Of a stretch of 64,000 nucleotides of DNA, positions 26,837 to 35,176 are shown one piece after another. Source of the stretch: DAIDKA01 sp036498905 (GTDB lineage Bacteria > Pseudomonadota > Gammaproteobacteria > Steroidobacterales > Steroidobacteraceae). The first letter of the stretch is position 1. The number at the start of each line of letters is the position of its first letter. The position numbers and the translations under genes were made by a program. The DNA is taken from positions 1 to 64,000 of the forward strand of contig DASYER010000063.1 in the NCBI GenBank assembly GCA_036498905.1, read 5' to 3'. The notes beneath the pieces were generated by a model that was given only the letters and a program-made list of their open reading frames with translations, had not been told where the DNA came from and did no database searches.

Positions 26837-27173
26837 GATGCTCGTCCGCCTTGATTACAGACCGGATGGCCCCGGCGAGTGTGGTCCAGTTCGTTGCCAG
26901 GTCCCGGTATCGAAGCACCCCGGGCGCGGTGACGGCGTAGTAGATGCGACTGCGGCCCTCGACCGTCTTACGACGCGCCTTGAGTGCGCCTTCGCGCTCC
27001 AGGGTGTGAAGCACCGTATAGACGATGCCTTCGCCCAGGCTCACGACATCCCCGGTCTCGGTGCGGATCGTTTGGACGAGTTCATAGCCGTACATCTCAC
27101 GAACCTGCAGCAGCCGCAGGATCATCAACTCCGGTACCCCGGCCATGAAATTGGGATTGGTCTCGCGCGCCAT
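26823..27173 (-). CDS. PadR-family transcriptional repressor
   Basis: 116 aa winged-helix protein: PELMILRLLQVREMYGYELVQ (helix 1-2), LGEGIVYTVLHTLEREGALKA (wing region, about 46-66) and the basic RSRIYYAVT strand, then a C-terminal dimerisation helix. AGAGGT lies 8 nt before the ATG and forms part of an operator repeat. It heads the padR-HAAS-tolB operon. The two matching palindromes over its promoter and ribosome site imply autorepression. Confidence 0.9.
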   Translation of the reverse strand: MARETNPNFMAGVPELMILRLLQVREMYGYELVQTIRTETGDVVSLGEGIVYTVLHTLEREGALKARRKTVEGRSRIYYAVTAPGVLRYRDLATNWTTLAGAIRSVIKADEHHAAI

Positions 27174-27177
27174 GCCA

Positions 27178-27226
27178 ATACCTCTTGATTAGAGGTGTAG
27201 TATACCTTTTAGTTAGAGGTATGCAA
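27178..27226 (-). promoter_or_regulatory. padR promoter with tandem operators
   Basis: Two 21-bp units with the same plan ATACCT-N9-AGGTRT lie at 27178-27198 and 27202-27222, centres 24 bp apart. Read on the minus strand, a -35 TTGCAT (27221-27226) and a -10 TATACT (27199-27204) are separated by 16 bp. The distal operator fills the spacer between them, and the proximal one overlaps the ribosome binding site. A bound PadR dimer would block both polymerase and ribosome access. Confidence 0.75.
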
Positions 27227-27253
27227 GCGCACGGCACCGATCCGCCCACGCAC

Positions 27254-27853
27254 TCAGGCGGGTCGATAGATCTGCAGGGTGGACCCTTGGGGAAATGCCT
27301 TCGAACTGACTAGGCTGAAGCGCCGGGGATGGGTCAGCTCGGTAAAGATCGGCAGACCCTGTCCCAGGGCAATCGGAATGAGGAGCAGGTCGAATTGGTC
27401 GACGAGACCATGAGCGATGAGGCTGCGAGCAAAGCTCGCCCCGCCGTAGGCGAACATCGGCTTTCCATCCTGGGCCTTCAATTTGGCGACTTCCGCGACC
27501 AGTTCACCGCTTGCCACATACGCCTGCGCCCAGCTCTCCGCGCCGGGCTGAAGAGCCTCGGGCTTATCCCGGGCGGCGCGAGCAGCTTCGAGGATTGCCG
27601 GTCCCTGTCTGGAAAAGACGACCTTGGGAATCTGGTTCATCGGGGCTGCGAACCCGTCGGTCGAGATCGGCCAATAGGAGGCCATGTCCCGGAACGTACG
27701 GCTGCCCATGACGTGCAGGCTCGTGCTCCAAGCCCTCTCGATCAGCCACGCCTTCGCCACGGGATCCGGATTGATCATCCATTTGGAGTCGCCGTCGGTG
27801 CTGCCCACGAATCCGTCTAGCGATATATACATCCTGAGGATCAGTTCTCTCAT
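27254..27853 (-). CDS. Dihydrofolate reductase-family (RibD C-terminal) protein
   Basis: 199 aa from ATG 27853, with a perfect AAGGAG 6 nt upstream. It begins RELILRMYISLDGFVG, the hallmark of the YwjB/YyaP-like group with the RibD C-terminal fold. Other features are VMGSRTFRDMASYWP, KVVFSRQ and FAYGGASFARSLIAHGLVDQFDLLLIPIALGQGLPIF. It is a likely NADPH-dependent reductase of unknown substrate; these proteins seldom supply folate reductase activity. It is a separate transcription unit. Confidence 0.82.
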   Translation of the reverse strand: MRELILRMYISLDGFVGSTDGDSKWMINPDPVAKAWLIERAWSTSLHVMGSRTFRDMASYWPISTDGFAAPMNQIPKVVFSRQGPAILEAARAARDKPEALQPGAESWAQAYVASGELVAEVAKLKAQDGKPMFAYGGASFARSLIAHGLVDQFDLLLIPIALGQGLPIFTELTHPRRFSLVSSKAFPQGSTLQIYRPA

Positions 27854-27973
27854 TGCGTTCTCCTTGGGGTTTCCAAGCAACGACGTTTCGATCGGATGAA
27901 TTTCGACAATTTGGCGAGCCCTTTTGCAGAAAAGGTGACTCGGGGCCGCCGCTTGCCCGCTTCAGGCCGGCCG

Positions 27974-28822
27974 CTAAATCATCGGCAGAGATCGAGGCAG
28001 CGGGCCGCGCGGAAATGCCTTTTCGATCTGGGCCACCTCCGTATGGCTAAGCTCAAGGGTTTCGGCGTACGCATTCTCGACAACATGTTCAAGTGTCGAT
28101 GCCTTGGGAATTGCAAACACGGATGAATGGCGCAGTAGGAAACACAGCGCTACCTGACGTGGGGTGGCGCCATGAACTTCGGCTATTTGTTGTAGCACCT
28201 GGCCACCGGGTGATCGCGGAGCCGGGAATCCGGATCTGCTCCCGAACGGGCTGTAGGCGACCACCGCGATTCCATGTGCCGAACACCAAGGAATCACAGC
28301 ATGCTCAATCGCTCTTTCCTCCAGGTGGTAAAGCACCTGGTTGCACACCGGAGGGGATGCGCTGGATAGAGCGTGCAGCTCTTCAAGATCATCCACGTCG
28401 AAATTGCTGACTCCCCAGGAAAGAATTTTACCGTCACGAATGAGCTGATCGAAGGCCGCTATCGTCTCCCGCAGCGGATGGTTACCGCGCCAGTGCAGTA
28501 GGTAACAATCCAGCCGATCCGTCTTCAGGCGGGCGAGGGAGGCTTCGCAGGCCAGCACGACTCCCTTCCGCGATGCATTCGACGGTAGAACCTTGGAGAC
28601 TAGGAATATCTCATTGCGGCGTCCCTCGATGGCCTTCGCGACCAATTGCTCGGCTTTCCCCGACCCATACATCTCCGCGGTATCTATATGGGTCATACCG
28701 AGGTCAATTCCGCGACGCAGAGCTTGCACTGCAGTGCCCGTGGGTACCTGCTCAATATTCCAGGTACCCTGGCCTATCTCTGAAACTTCGCGCGACATCG
28801 GGCCAAATTGCCGACATTCCAT
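27974..28822 (-). CDS. Aldo/keto reductase
   Basis: 282 aa TIM-barrel NADPH-dependent oxidoreductase. The catalytic tetrad is visible as Asp47 and Tyr52 (HIDTAEMYGSG), Lys77 (FLVSKVLP) and His110 (CYLLHW). WGVSNFDVDDLEEL and the late AIPKASTLEHVVENA motif complete the family pattern. It resembles YeaE/YhdN-like methylglyoxal or general aldehyde reductases. GAGGGTG lies before the ATG. It is monocistronic. Confidence 0.85.
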   Translation of the reverse strand: MECRQFGPMSREVSEIGQGTWNIEQVPTGTAVQALRRGIDLGMTHIDTAEMYGSGKAEQLVAKAIEGRRNEIFLVSKVLPSNASRKGVVLACEASLARLKTDRLDCYLLHWRGNHPLRETIAAFDQLIRDGKILSWGVSNFDVDDLEELHALSSASPPVCNQVLYHLEERAIEHAVIPWCSAHGIAVVAYSPFGSRSGFPAPRSPGGQVLQQIAEVHGATPRQVALCFLLRHSSVFAIPKASTLEHVVENAYAETLELSHTEVAQIEKAFPRGPLPRSLPMI

Positions 28823-28939
28823 TGTTTCACCCTCTGTTGGTCACTGGCTGGCGGTCGTAACGCTATCTCACGACGGAGGAGTATACTTAGGCTGCATCGG
28901 AGGCTTGGTTTCGATGCCTTTTGAGGGAAGACCGATACC

Positions 28940-29113
28940 GTGAACCAGCTCGGAACGAAACTTCTACTCGTCTTACTTGTGGCAGGGATCCTTGTCTTTG
29001 GAATGGCCGACCCATTCACGATTAAACACCTGGTGATCGTGACCACGGCCGCGCTGGTAGTTTTCGGCACGCCGGTGCTGAAGGCGTTTCTGATACGTCT
29101 CCATGTCTGGTAA
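28940..29113 (+). CDS. Small two-helix membrane protein
   Basis: 57 aa from GTG 28940. GAGGGAAG lies about 11 nt upstream. Two hydrophobic stretches (LLLVLLVAGILVFGMA and HLVIVTTAALVVFGTPVL) are separated by a short polar turn (DPFTIKH), with a basic C-terminus (LIRLHVW). No family is recognised. Evidence is coding-like composition and a membrane-protein pattern only. Confidence 0.5.
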   Translation: MNQLGTKLLLVLLVAGILVFGMADPFTIKHLVIVTTAALVVFGTPVLKAFLIRLHVW

Positions 29114-29205
29114 GCACCAGCAGGTGCGGAACGATGATCTCGCACCCCCGGCATCATCGTGGTTTCCACAAACCTGCCGGATGACGGATCGATTGCCAGG
29201 GTCGA

Positions 29206-29973
29206 ATGCCGCTGCCTGAGCCGCTTGAGATGCCCGCGTTCTATGATGAACCTGATCTCTATGATGCGTTGCTGCCCGCTTCAGCTGCCCAGCTTAACTA
29301 CTATTTGACCCTCGCCCGAAGCTGTGCGGGCAGGGTACTCGAGCTCGCTTGCGGCAGCGGGCAGCTCATCGTGCCAGTCGCCTGCGAGGGACTTGCGGCC
29401 ACCGGATTGGATCTGTCACCGCAGATGCTATCTGCGGCAGGCCGTCGCGCAGCCGCTTCGGTTGCGCGAGTCCAGCTCGTCGAGGGCGATATGCGTGACT
29501 TCGATCTCGGACTGCGGTTTTCACTGATATTCATCGCGAGGAACTCACTTCTGCACTTGAGCGAGCCCGATGAATTTGCGGCTTTCTTTTCCTCCGTACG
29601 GCGCCATCTGGAGCCGGACGGAGTACTGGCATTCGATATCTTCAATCCGAATCTGCAACTGCTTTCCCGCCCGACGGGAGAGCGGTTCCAGGTGATGTCC
29701 AAGATTCTGCCGCAGCACGGAGAGGTGACTGTGGAAGTCGCGAATGACTATGATTGTCGATCGCAAATCAATCGGGCGACCTGGTTCATTTCGAGTGCGG
29801 GAAAACGCGATGCCTGGGTGTTTCCACTTCACCTGCGTTCCATTTTCCCTCGGGAACTGATGGCGCTGCTCGCCTTGAACGATATTCGTCTCACGCGCCG
29901 GGAGGGCGATTTTGGCGGCGGAAGCTTTACAAGCGCGAGCGCGAGTCAAGTGTGCCAATGTCGGATTCGCTGA
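29206..29973 (+). CDS. Class I SAM-dependent methyltransferase
   Basis: 255 aa. Motif I is VLELACGSGQLIVPVA (about residues 44-59), followed by the acidic end of strand 2 (ATGLDLSPQML), VEGDMRDFDLG (strand 3), then FIARNSLLHL in place of the usual motif with a conserved SLLHL. The tail resembles the group of small-molecule methyltransferases called glycine/sarcosine-like. The substrate is unknown. AGGG precedes the ATG. It converges on the ANTAR regulator gene. Confidence 0.8.
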   Translation: MPLPEPLEMPAFYDEPDLYDALLPASAAQLNYYLTLARSCAGRVLELACGSGQLIVPVACEGLAATGLDLSPQMLSAAGRRAAASVARVQLVEGDMRDFDLGLRFSLIFIARNSLLHLSEPDEFAAFFSSVRRHLEPDGVLAFDIFNPNLQLLSRPTGERFQVMSKILPQHGEVTVEVANDYDCRSQINRATWFISSAGKRDAWVFPLHLRSIFPRELMALLALNDIRLTRREGDFGGGSFTSASASQVCQCRIR

Positions 29974-30056
29974 CGTGTTGGCACTCAGACCCAATTATGG
30001 CTGACGGTCTTCCGGAAGGCTTCGGCGCTTAAACGAGGGAGCGCAAGTGCGCCGGC

Positions 30057-30764
30057 TCACGGCCGCTGTTTCTGTTGTGCTACCCGGCCATGCTCACCCG
30101 TTTCTCGTCGTGACATATCGGATGTTCCCAGCGACCGATAGAATTCCGCCGATGCATCGGCGATGCGAAGCAACTCACCGGCAAAGTCTTCCAGTCGAGT
30201 ACGTCGCGCCCGCGCCTGACGACGCAGGCATTCGAAGGCCTCCTGCTGGTCGAGCTTCAAATTTGCCATGACCAGACCGGTCGCGATTCCAACCTGCTTC
30301 CCGGTCCGTACCGCCACTGTCAGGCGCTCCGTTTGAGCCTGAAGTGCCTGCAATTCCTGGGACCGACGTAGCGCTGTGCGCACAACCGAAACAATCTGCT
30401 CCGGATTGATGGGCTTTACCAGATATGCCGTTGCACCGGCGGTCACGGCCGCGTTGCTGATCGCCTCGTCGACGCGGGCAGACAACAATACGAAAGGAAC
30501 GAGGCAAAGCTCCGTCATTTTCCGCGCCAACTGAATGCCATCGAATTCGGGCATCTGATAGTCGATGACCGCGAGCGACGGCCGCCTGATCAGACACGCT
30601 TCCAGAGCGGTGACGTTGTTGAGCGCTTCCACGACTTCGAATCCGGCGCTGCGCAGCGCGGCGCCCACGGTGGCCACGGTGGGCCGGTCCGCGCTTATGA
30701 GCAGAATGGGCTCGATGGCAGCGGTTTCGCGAGTTGCCTCGCCGGAAAGTGTAATTGTTTGCAT
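30057..30764 (-). CDS. ANTAR-domain response regulator
   Basis: 235 aa. A receiver-like domain (about 18-135) keeps the phospho-acceptor position Asp68 (LAVIDYQMPEFDG) and Lys in YLVKPINPEQ, but the acidic pair of the pocket is reduced to ISADR. A coiled linker leads to an ANTAR domain (about 150-205, VAVRTGKQVGIATGLVMANLKLDQQEAFECLRRQ), which binds paired hairpins in nascent RNA and prevents termination. It is the last gene of the signalling stretch. No target hairpin pair with an ANTAR-type hexaloop was found nearby. The C-terminal about 25 residues are low complexity. Confidence 0.85.
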   Translation of the reverse strand: MQTITLSGEATRETAAIEPILLISADRPTVATVGAALRSAGFEVVEALNNVTALEACLIRRPSLAVIDYQMPEFDGIQLARKMTELCLVPFVLLSARVDEAISNAAVTAGATAYLVKPINPEQIVSVVRTALRRSQELQALQAQTERLTVAVRTGKQVGIATGLVMANLKLDQQEAFECLRRQARARRTRLEDFAGELLRIADASAEFYRSLGTSDMSRRETGEHGRVAQQKQRP

Positions 30765-30874
30765 ATTGCTGACTTCGCCCTACTGGAAGGTCCGCATCGC
30801 GGACCCATGAATGAATCCTAAGAGAGCCGGAGCGTGAAATCTCTACGGATGACTATGGAGTGCCGGGGAGATAA

Positions 30875-32701
30875 TCAAGTAGCCATCCGCGCCACGGCGG
30901 TCCGGCTCCAGGCCAGGATCTGACCCAGCGGCATCGGCCGACCGAGGAGATATCCCTGCGCCATGTCGCAGCGCAAGGACTGCAGCACCGCCAGCTGCGG
31001 AAACGTCTCGACACCCTCTGCGATCACCCGAACGCCGATGTTTCGGGCGAGCTGCAGGACCGCATGAGTTACGGCCATTAGCGCCCGGCCGCGCTCCGAA
31101 GTCAGATCGGCTGCGATGAACGATCTGTCAAGCTTGAAGACGTCGATCGGAAAATCGTACAGGCTCGCCAGTGACGAATATCCGGTCCCGAAGTCATCGA
31201 CCGACAAGGCGACCCCGAGTCGCTTGATTTCCCGCATCGTGCCCTTGGCGGCGGCGAGGTTGGTTACCAGCTCACTCTCGGTGATTTCAAGGTGCAGGCA
31301 TTTGGGATCGATTCCAGAGGCCGCCAGTACAGCGGAGATCTTGGCCGGCAGGCCGGTGTCGGTCAGTTGCCTGCGCGAGACGTTGACCGCGATAAAATCG
31401 GGAGCATTCTCGCCCATTTGCTGCTGCAGTTGCTTGAATTCAATACAGGCCTTCTTGAGAACCCAGTCGCCTATCGGGCCGATGAGACCACTGTTCACGG
31501 CGACGGGAATGAAGTCTGCGGGCGACACGGCCCCGAGTTTGGGATGCTGCCAGCGCAACAGTGATTCAAGTCCGACAAATCTTCCGGACTCCAGGTTGAT
31601 GATTGGCTGATAGGCGAGGGTAAGCTGCTGCGACTCAACGGCGAGTCGCAGTTCACGTTCCGTATTCGCTTTTCTCTCTATTCGTCGGCGCAGTGCCGAA
31701 TCGAATACCACGTGGCAACCTCTGCCGGCGGCCTTTGCCTCGTACATCGCGGCGTCGCCATCGCGTAGTAATCCGCCGGCGTTGGTGTGGCTGTGGGAGC
31801 CATGGACAATTCCGATGCTGATGGAACTGGCCACTCGCAGTTCATCGATGGAGTATTCGCGGCTCAATTCCTGGATAAGGCGCTTCGCAACTTCCTCGGC
31901 GTCCGTCGGATCGTGCAAGTCCTCGAGCAGAACGGCGAACTCATCGCCTCCAAGACGCGCGATAGGCAGTTCACTGGCGTCATTGTGGATCAGGTCCCGG
32001 ATGCGAGTGGTGGCGCAAACACGCGCAGCCGCCTGCCGCAGAAGATCGTCGCCTGCATCATGGCCGTATGCGTCGTTAAGTTGCTTGAAGTGGTCAAAAT
32101 CGAGGACCAGTAATGCGAAGTGACTTTTCAGGCCCGCATTCACTCTTGAAAGGCACTCCTCGATCCGAGGTAGCAATCCATCGCGATTCAACAAGCCGGT
32201 CAGACTATCGTGGCGGGCCTGGTATTCAAGGCCGCACAACAGGGCCCGCGCATTGAGCACTGCCCGCACGCGCGCGCGCAGTTCCATGGCTCTGAGCGGC
32301 TTGCGCAGGAATTCCACGGCGCCTTCTTCAAGGGCAACGCCGGGGACCGAGTCATCGTCCGGACTTGTAAGGAAGATGATCGAAATAGGGCGCGGGTGCG
32401 CTTGCGCGTGCAGTTTCTGCAACATCTCCATTGCGGCAAAGTCGGGCAGCTGGCAATCCACAAGCACCAGATCCGGCAACCAGTCGCCAAGCTGCAGCAA
32501 GGCCTCGCTGCCTGAGTTCACCTGGTAGACATCCAGGTTGAGGTCGCGTAGCTGCCCCTCGACGATGGCGTGGACTTGCGGACAGCCATCGATCAGCAGA
32601 ACCGTCCGGCGCTCGGCCGCTCGCCGGACGGCCTTTCTTACGCAGCCAGGCGCCTCAGCCGAGGCGGCATCACCGGGGTGCGAATGAGGGCAAATGTTCA
32701 T
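30875..32701 (-). CDS. REC-GGDEF-EAL c-di-GMP regulator
   Basis: 608 aa. The receiver domain (about 32-150) has phospho-acceptor Asp82 (LVLVDCQLPD). The GGDEF domain (about 160-330) has an intact GGDEF at 251-255 and no I-site arginine. The EAL domain (about 345-600) has ESL for EAL (the glutamate kept), plus NVSRRQL, EITESELV, DDFGTGYSS, KLDRSFI and EGVE, all expected for an active phosphodiesterase. Both catalytic halves look competent, so output may switch with phosphorylation. It lies just after the HDOD gene, and its input kinase could be one of the neighbouring kinases. Confidence 0.88.
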   Translation of the reverse strand: MNICPHSHPGDAASAEAPGCVRKAVRRAAERRTVLLIDGCPQVHAIVEGQLRDLNLDVYQVNSGSEALLQLGDWLPDLVLVDCQLPDFAAMEMLQKLHAQAHPRPISIIFLTSPDDDSVPGVALEEGAVEFLRKPLRAMELRARVRAVLNARALLCGLEYQARHDSLTGLLNRDGLLPRIEECLSRVNAGLKSHFALLVLDFDHFKQLNDAYGHDAGDDLLRQAAARVCATTRIRDLIHNDASELPIARLGGDEFAVLLEDLHDPTDAEEVAKRLIQELSREYSIDELRVASSISIGIVHGSHSHTNAGGLLRDGDAAMYEAKAAGRGCHVVFDSALRRRIERKANTERELRLAVESQQLTLAYQPIINLESGRFVGLESLLRWQHPKLGAVSPADFIPVAVNSGLIGPIGDWVLKKACIEFKQLQQQMGENAPDFIAVNVSRRQLTDTGLPAKISAVLAASGIDPKCLHLEITESELVTNLAAAKGTMREIKRLGVALSVDDFGTGYSSLASLYDFPIDVFKLDRSFIAADLTSERGRALMAVTHAVLQLARNIGVRVIAEGVETFPQLAVLQSLRCDMAQGYLLGRPMPLGQILAWSRTAVARMAT

Positions 32702-32722
32702 GACTGTGTGGATGGCTAAGCG

Positions 32723-33577
32723 TCAAGTTCGGATGAGCGCGCCAAGCGTCAGGGCTTCACCAGCCATCCGACTGGCGAACTCCGGCAGGTTCGCCTCGGT
32801 GAGCCGAAACTCCTGGAGGGGTAAATCGGAGGCCACAAGCGGCTCGCCCTCTGGCAGCCTGTCAGGATGCAGATGGGCGCACTGATCGGCGACGGCCAGC
32901 AATCGATGACCTGAAGTGGAGTTCTTCTGCACCGCCAGGTGGTGATCCAAAACGGCATCGGCGAATTCCACCGGTAAGTCCCACTGGGCGAGGAGCGCTG
33001 CGCCGAGGACTGCATGTCCGGCTTCTGGCGGCGGTGGCTTCACCAGCCCATCGAGCGCCGTGGGCGCCCCGACCGTCGGCACCTGGCTGTCACTCTTTAG
33101 CTGCAGCTGTACCAACCATCCCAGATCGTGCAGCAGACCGAGCACGAAGGCGGCTTCCGGTGCCCAGGTTCCGGACGGGCATCTACGCGCCAAATGCCGG
33201 GCGGCGACCGCTGTGATCAGACTGTGGTGGCGCAACTGATTGAAGTATCCCAGATGCACAGTCCCAAGCTGGCTGACGGTGCCGTCGAGACTGGCTGCCA
33301 TCGCAATCCCGGTGACCGCGGCTGTGCCGAGTATCTCCAGAGCACGCCCAATCGAATCGATTGCGCGGGACGCTCCATAGAATGCAGAATTCGCGACCTT
33401 CAGTACACGCGCGGCGAGCGCTGGATCGGCGTGCAGGAGTGCACTGAGCTGCTCGTACTGGGAACTTGCCTCGGGCTCGCCGATAATTTTCAGTAACCTG
33501 CCGTCCATGGTCGGAAGCGATGACAGGTTGGCAATTTCCCGGCGCGCGCGGGCGACGGCTTCTGTCGTCGCGGTCAT
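32723..33577 (-). CDS. HDOD-domain signalling protein
   Basis: 284 aa, a single HDOD domain (about residues 12-220). Hallmarks are NLSSLPTMDGRLLKI, LSALLHADPALAARVLKVANSAFYG, AIDSIGRALEILG and a later FVLGLLHDLGWLV, VGAALLAQWDLP, ADAVLDHH. HDOD proteins are non-catalytic relatives of HD phosphohydrolases that work as scaffolds in motility, c-di-GMP and stress signalling. The ATG overlaps the stop of the kinase-like gene (ATGA), so the two products are coupled. Confidence 0.87.
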   Translation of the reverse strand: MTATTEAVARARREIANLSSLPTMDGRLLKIIGEPEASSQYEQLSALLHADPALAARVLKVANSAFYGASRAIDSIGRALEILGTAAVTGIAMAASLDGTVSQLGTVHLGYFNQLRHHSLITAVAARHLARRCPSGTWAPEAAFVLGLLHDLGWLVQLQLKSDSQVPTVGAPTALDGLVKPPPPEAGHAVLGAALLAQWDLPVEFADAVLDHHLAVQKNSTSGHRLLAVADQCAHLHPDRLPEGEPLVASDLPLQEFRLTEANLPEFASRMAGEALTLGALIRT

Positions 33578-34350
33578 GGTGACTTATCCGATCGGGTCTG
33601 AGGCGCGCGCTCCGAAACAGCAAGGGGCAAATCAATCCGAATCATGGTGCCGATGCCCGCATGTGCTTCGATGTCGAGCTGTCCGCCATGTGCCTTGACG
33701 ATACTGCAGGCCATCTGCAGGCCGGCGTCTTCGCGTCGCAGCACGGGCCTGGCGTCGAAGCCGCTCTGAGGGAGAGCGTTGATGCGGTCCTGATCCATGC
33801 CAATGCCGTTGTCCACGACCGTGAGGCGTACGACCCTCCGAGGAGCGGCGCAATCCGAATAGTCCGCGGCGTAGGGGCCGTGAGCGAAGGTGATCAGCGC
33901 GACGCCGATATCGATCTGCCCGTGGGGGACTTCAATTGTTCTGACCAGGCTCAGTACCACGTGCAACAGCGCGCGCTTGAGTGCCAAGGGATTGCCGTGC
34001 AGCAGTGGGGAGTGGCTGTCCTCGGAGAGAGTGATCCTGGCCCTGCCTCGGACGCTTGCACGAAGCATCGGCAGAATGTCCCTGGCCATGGCGTCGACCG
34101 AGAATTCACTCCACACCTCGAGGTCGTCATTGCTGGCAGCGAAGATTTGTCCAAGTACGGCATTGGCGAAGCCGATCATGTCTGCCAGTTGCGCCAGGCG
34201 AAGGCAGTCGGGGCGGCCCATGGGCGATTCGCCGACCATGCCGCGCGCGAGTTCCCCTGCCGGACCCAGAACTGCGCGAAGTTCGTCCACTGTGGCCAGC
34301 GCAGGAGTGCACACGACTCCCAGCGACAGGATTGAATTTGATTGAGGCAT
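33574..34350 (-). CDS. Kinase-like ATPase, degenerate
   Basis: 258 aa from ATG 34350 (a TTG at 34380 is less likely). The C-terminal half is a HATPase_c fold: G1-like VDNGIGMDQDRI and G2-like GLQMACSIVKAHGGQLDIEA with a final GIGTMIRIDLPL. The N-box lacks the usual asparagine (LKRALLHVVLSLVRT instead of ...NLLxNAxK), and the helical part upstream shows no H-box histidine. It may bind ATP poorly or act as a partner for the HDOD protein. It is otherwise placed among receptor and regulator genes, so a sensory role is probable. Confidence 0.7.
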   Translation of the reverse strand: MPQSNSILSLGVVCTPALATVDELRAVLGPAGELARGMVGESPMGRPDCLRLAQLADMIGFANAVLGQIFAASNDDLEVWSEFSVDAMARDILPMLRASVRGRARITLSEDSHSPLLHGNPLALKRALLHVVLSLVRTIEVPHGQIDIGVALITFAHGPYAADYSDCAAPRRVVRLTVVDNGIGMDQDRINALPQSGFDARPVLRREDAGLQMACSIVKAHGGQLDIEAHAGIGTMIRIDLPLAVSERAPQTRSDKSP

Positions 34351-34512
34351 AATCCGCAGTGACTCCGCTCGAGCCGTCAAGTGTCAGGCGCTGTACCTTA
34401 GAGCGCAGCAGCGGAGTCTGGAATACGGAATTGACCTGAGTGGCGCCGGGACCAATAGGTAGTTGATTGAGGCAGGAGCAGGAAGCGCAAATCTGCTGCG
34501 CCGCACGCGGCG

Positions 34513-35163
34513 TCAGTCGGTCACGATCTTGTTCCGAATGGCGTATCGCACCAGGTCAGCGAAGGAGGCGAAATCCATTTTATGCATTATGTTGCTACGG
34601 TGGGTTTCGACGGTCTTTACGCTCAGGCCCAGAAGTCGTGCAATGTCCTTATTATTGTTACCTTCTGCGAGCAGCTGCACGATTTCGCGTTCACGCGGCG
34701 ACAGGGTGGCAAGACCGGCATCCACCGAGCGTGCACCGGTCCCCAGATAGCCCTGCAATACTCGCTGCGCGACTATCGATGAGAAAAATGGTCGCTCTTC
34801 GAGCAGGGCTTCCACGGCACTGACCAGTGTCGTGCCCGCATCGGATTTTAAAACATAGCCCATCGCGCCGGCGTCCAGCACTTCGCGCACCAGTTGCTCC
34901 GATTCGTGTGCGGTGACGATCAGAATGCGGGTCTTCGGAACCGCGCTATGCAGCCGTCGTGTGGTCTCCAGACCGTTGAGTTCCGGCATGGTCAGATCCA
35001 GAACGGCAATATCAGGAAGCAGTTGCTCGGCCAGCTCGCAGGCCTTGCGACCATTGGAGGCCTCCGCTACTACCGACCAGCCCTGTTTTTCTGACAATGT
35101 TGAAGCAAGACCGCGCCGGACCAGTGGGTGATCATCGGCGATGAGGATGCGGACGGTTCGCAT
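34513..35163 (-). CDS. NarL/FixJ-family response regulator
   Basis: 216 aa. The receiver domain has Asp10/Asp11 and phospho-acceptor Asp56 (IAVLDLTMPELNG). A LuxR-type helix-turn-helix (about 153-200, LSPREREIVQLLAEGNNNKDIARLL) is near the C-terminus. It is a transcription factor activated by the kinase encoded 13 bp upstream. Target genes are unknown; the adjacent HDOD and c-di-GMP genes are candidates. Confidence 0.9.
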   Translation of the reverse strand: MRTVRILIADDHPLVRRGLASTLSEKQGWSVVAEASNGRKACELAEQLLPDIAVLDLTMPELNGLETTRRLHSAVPKTRILIVTAHESEQLVREVLDAGAMGYVLKSDAGTTLVSAVEALLEERPFFSSIVAQRVLQGYLGTGARSVDAGLATLSPREREIVQLLAEGNNNKDIARLLGLSVKTVETHRSNIMHKMDFASFADLVRYAIRNKIVTD

Positions 35164-35176
35164 GGGGAGGGTTGCC

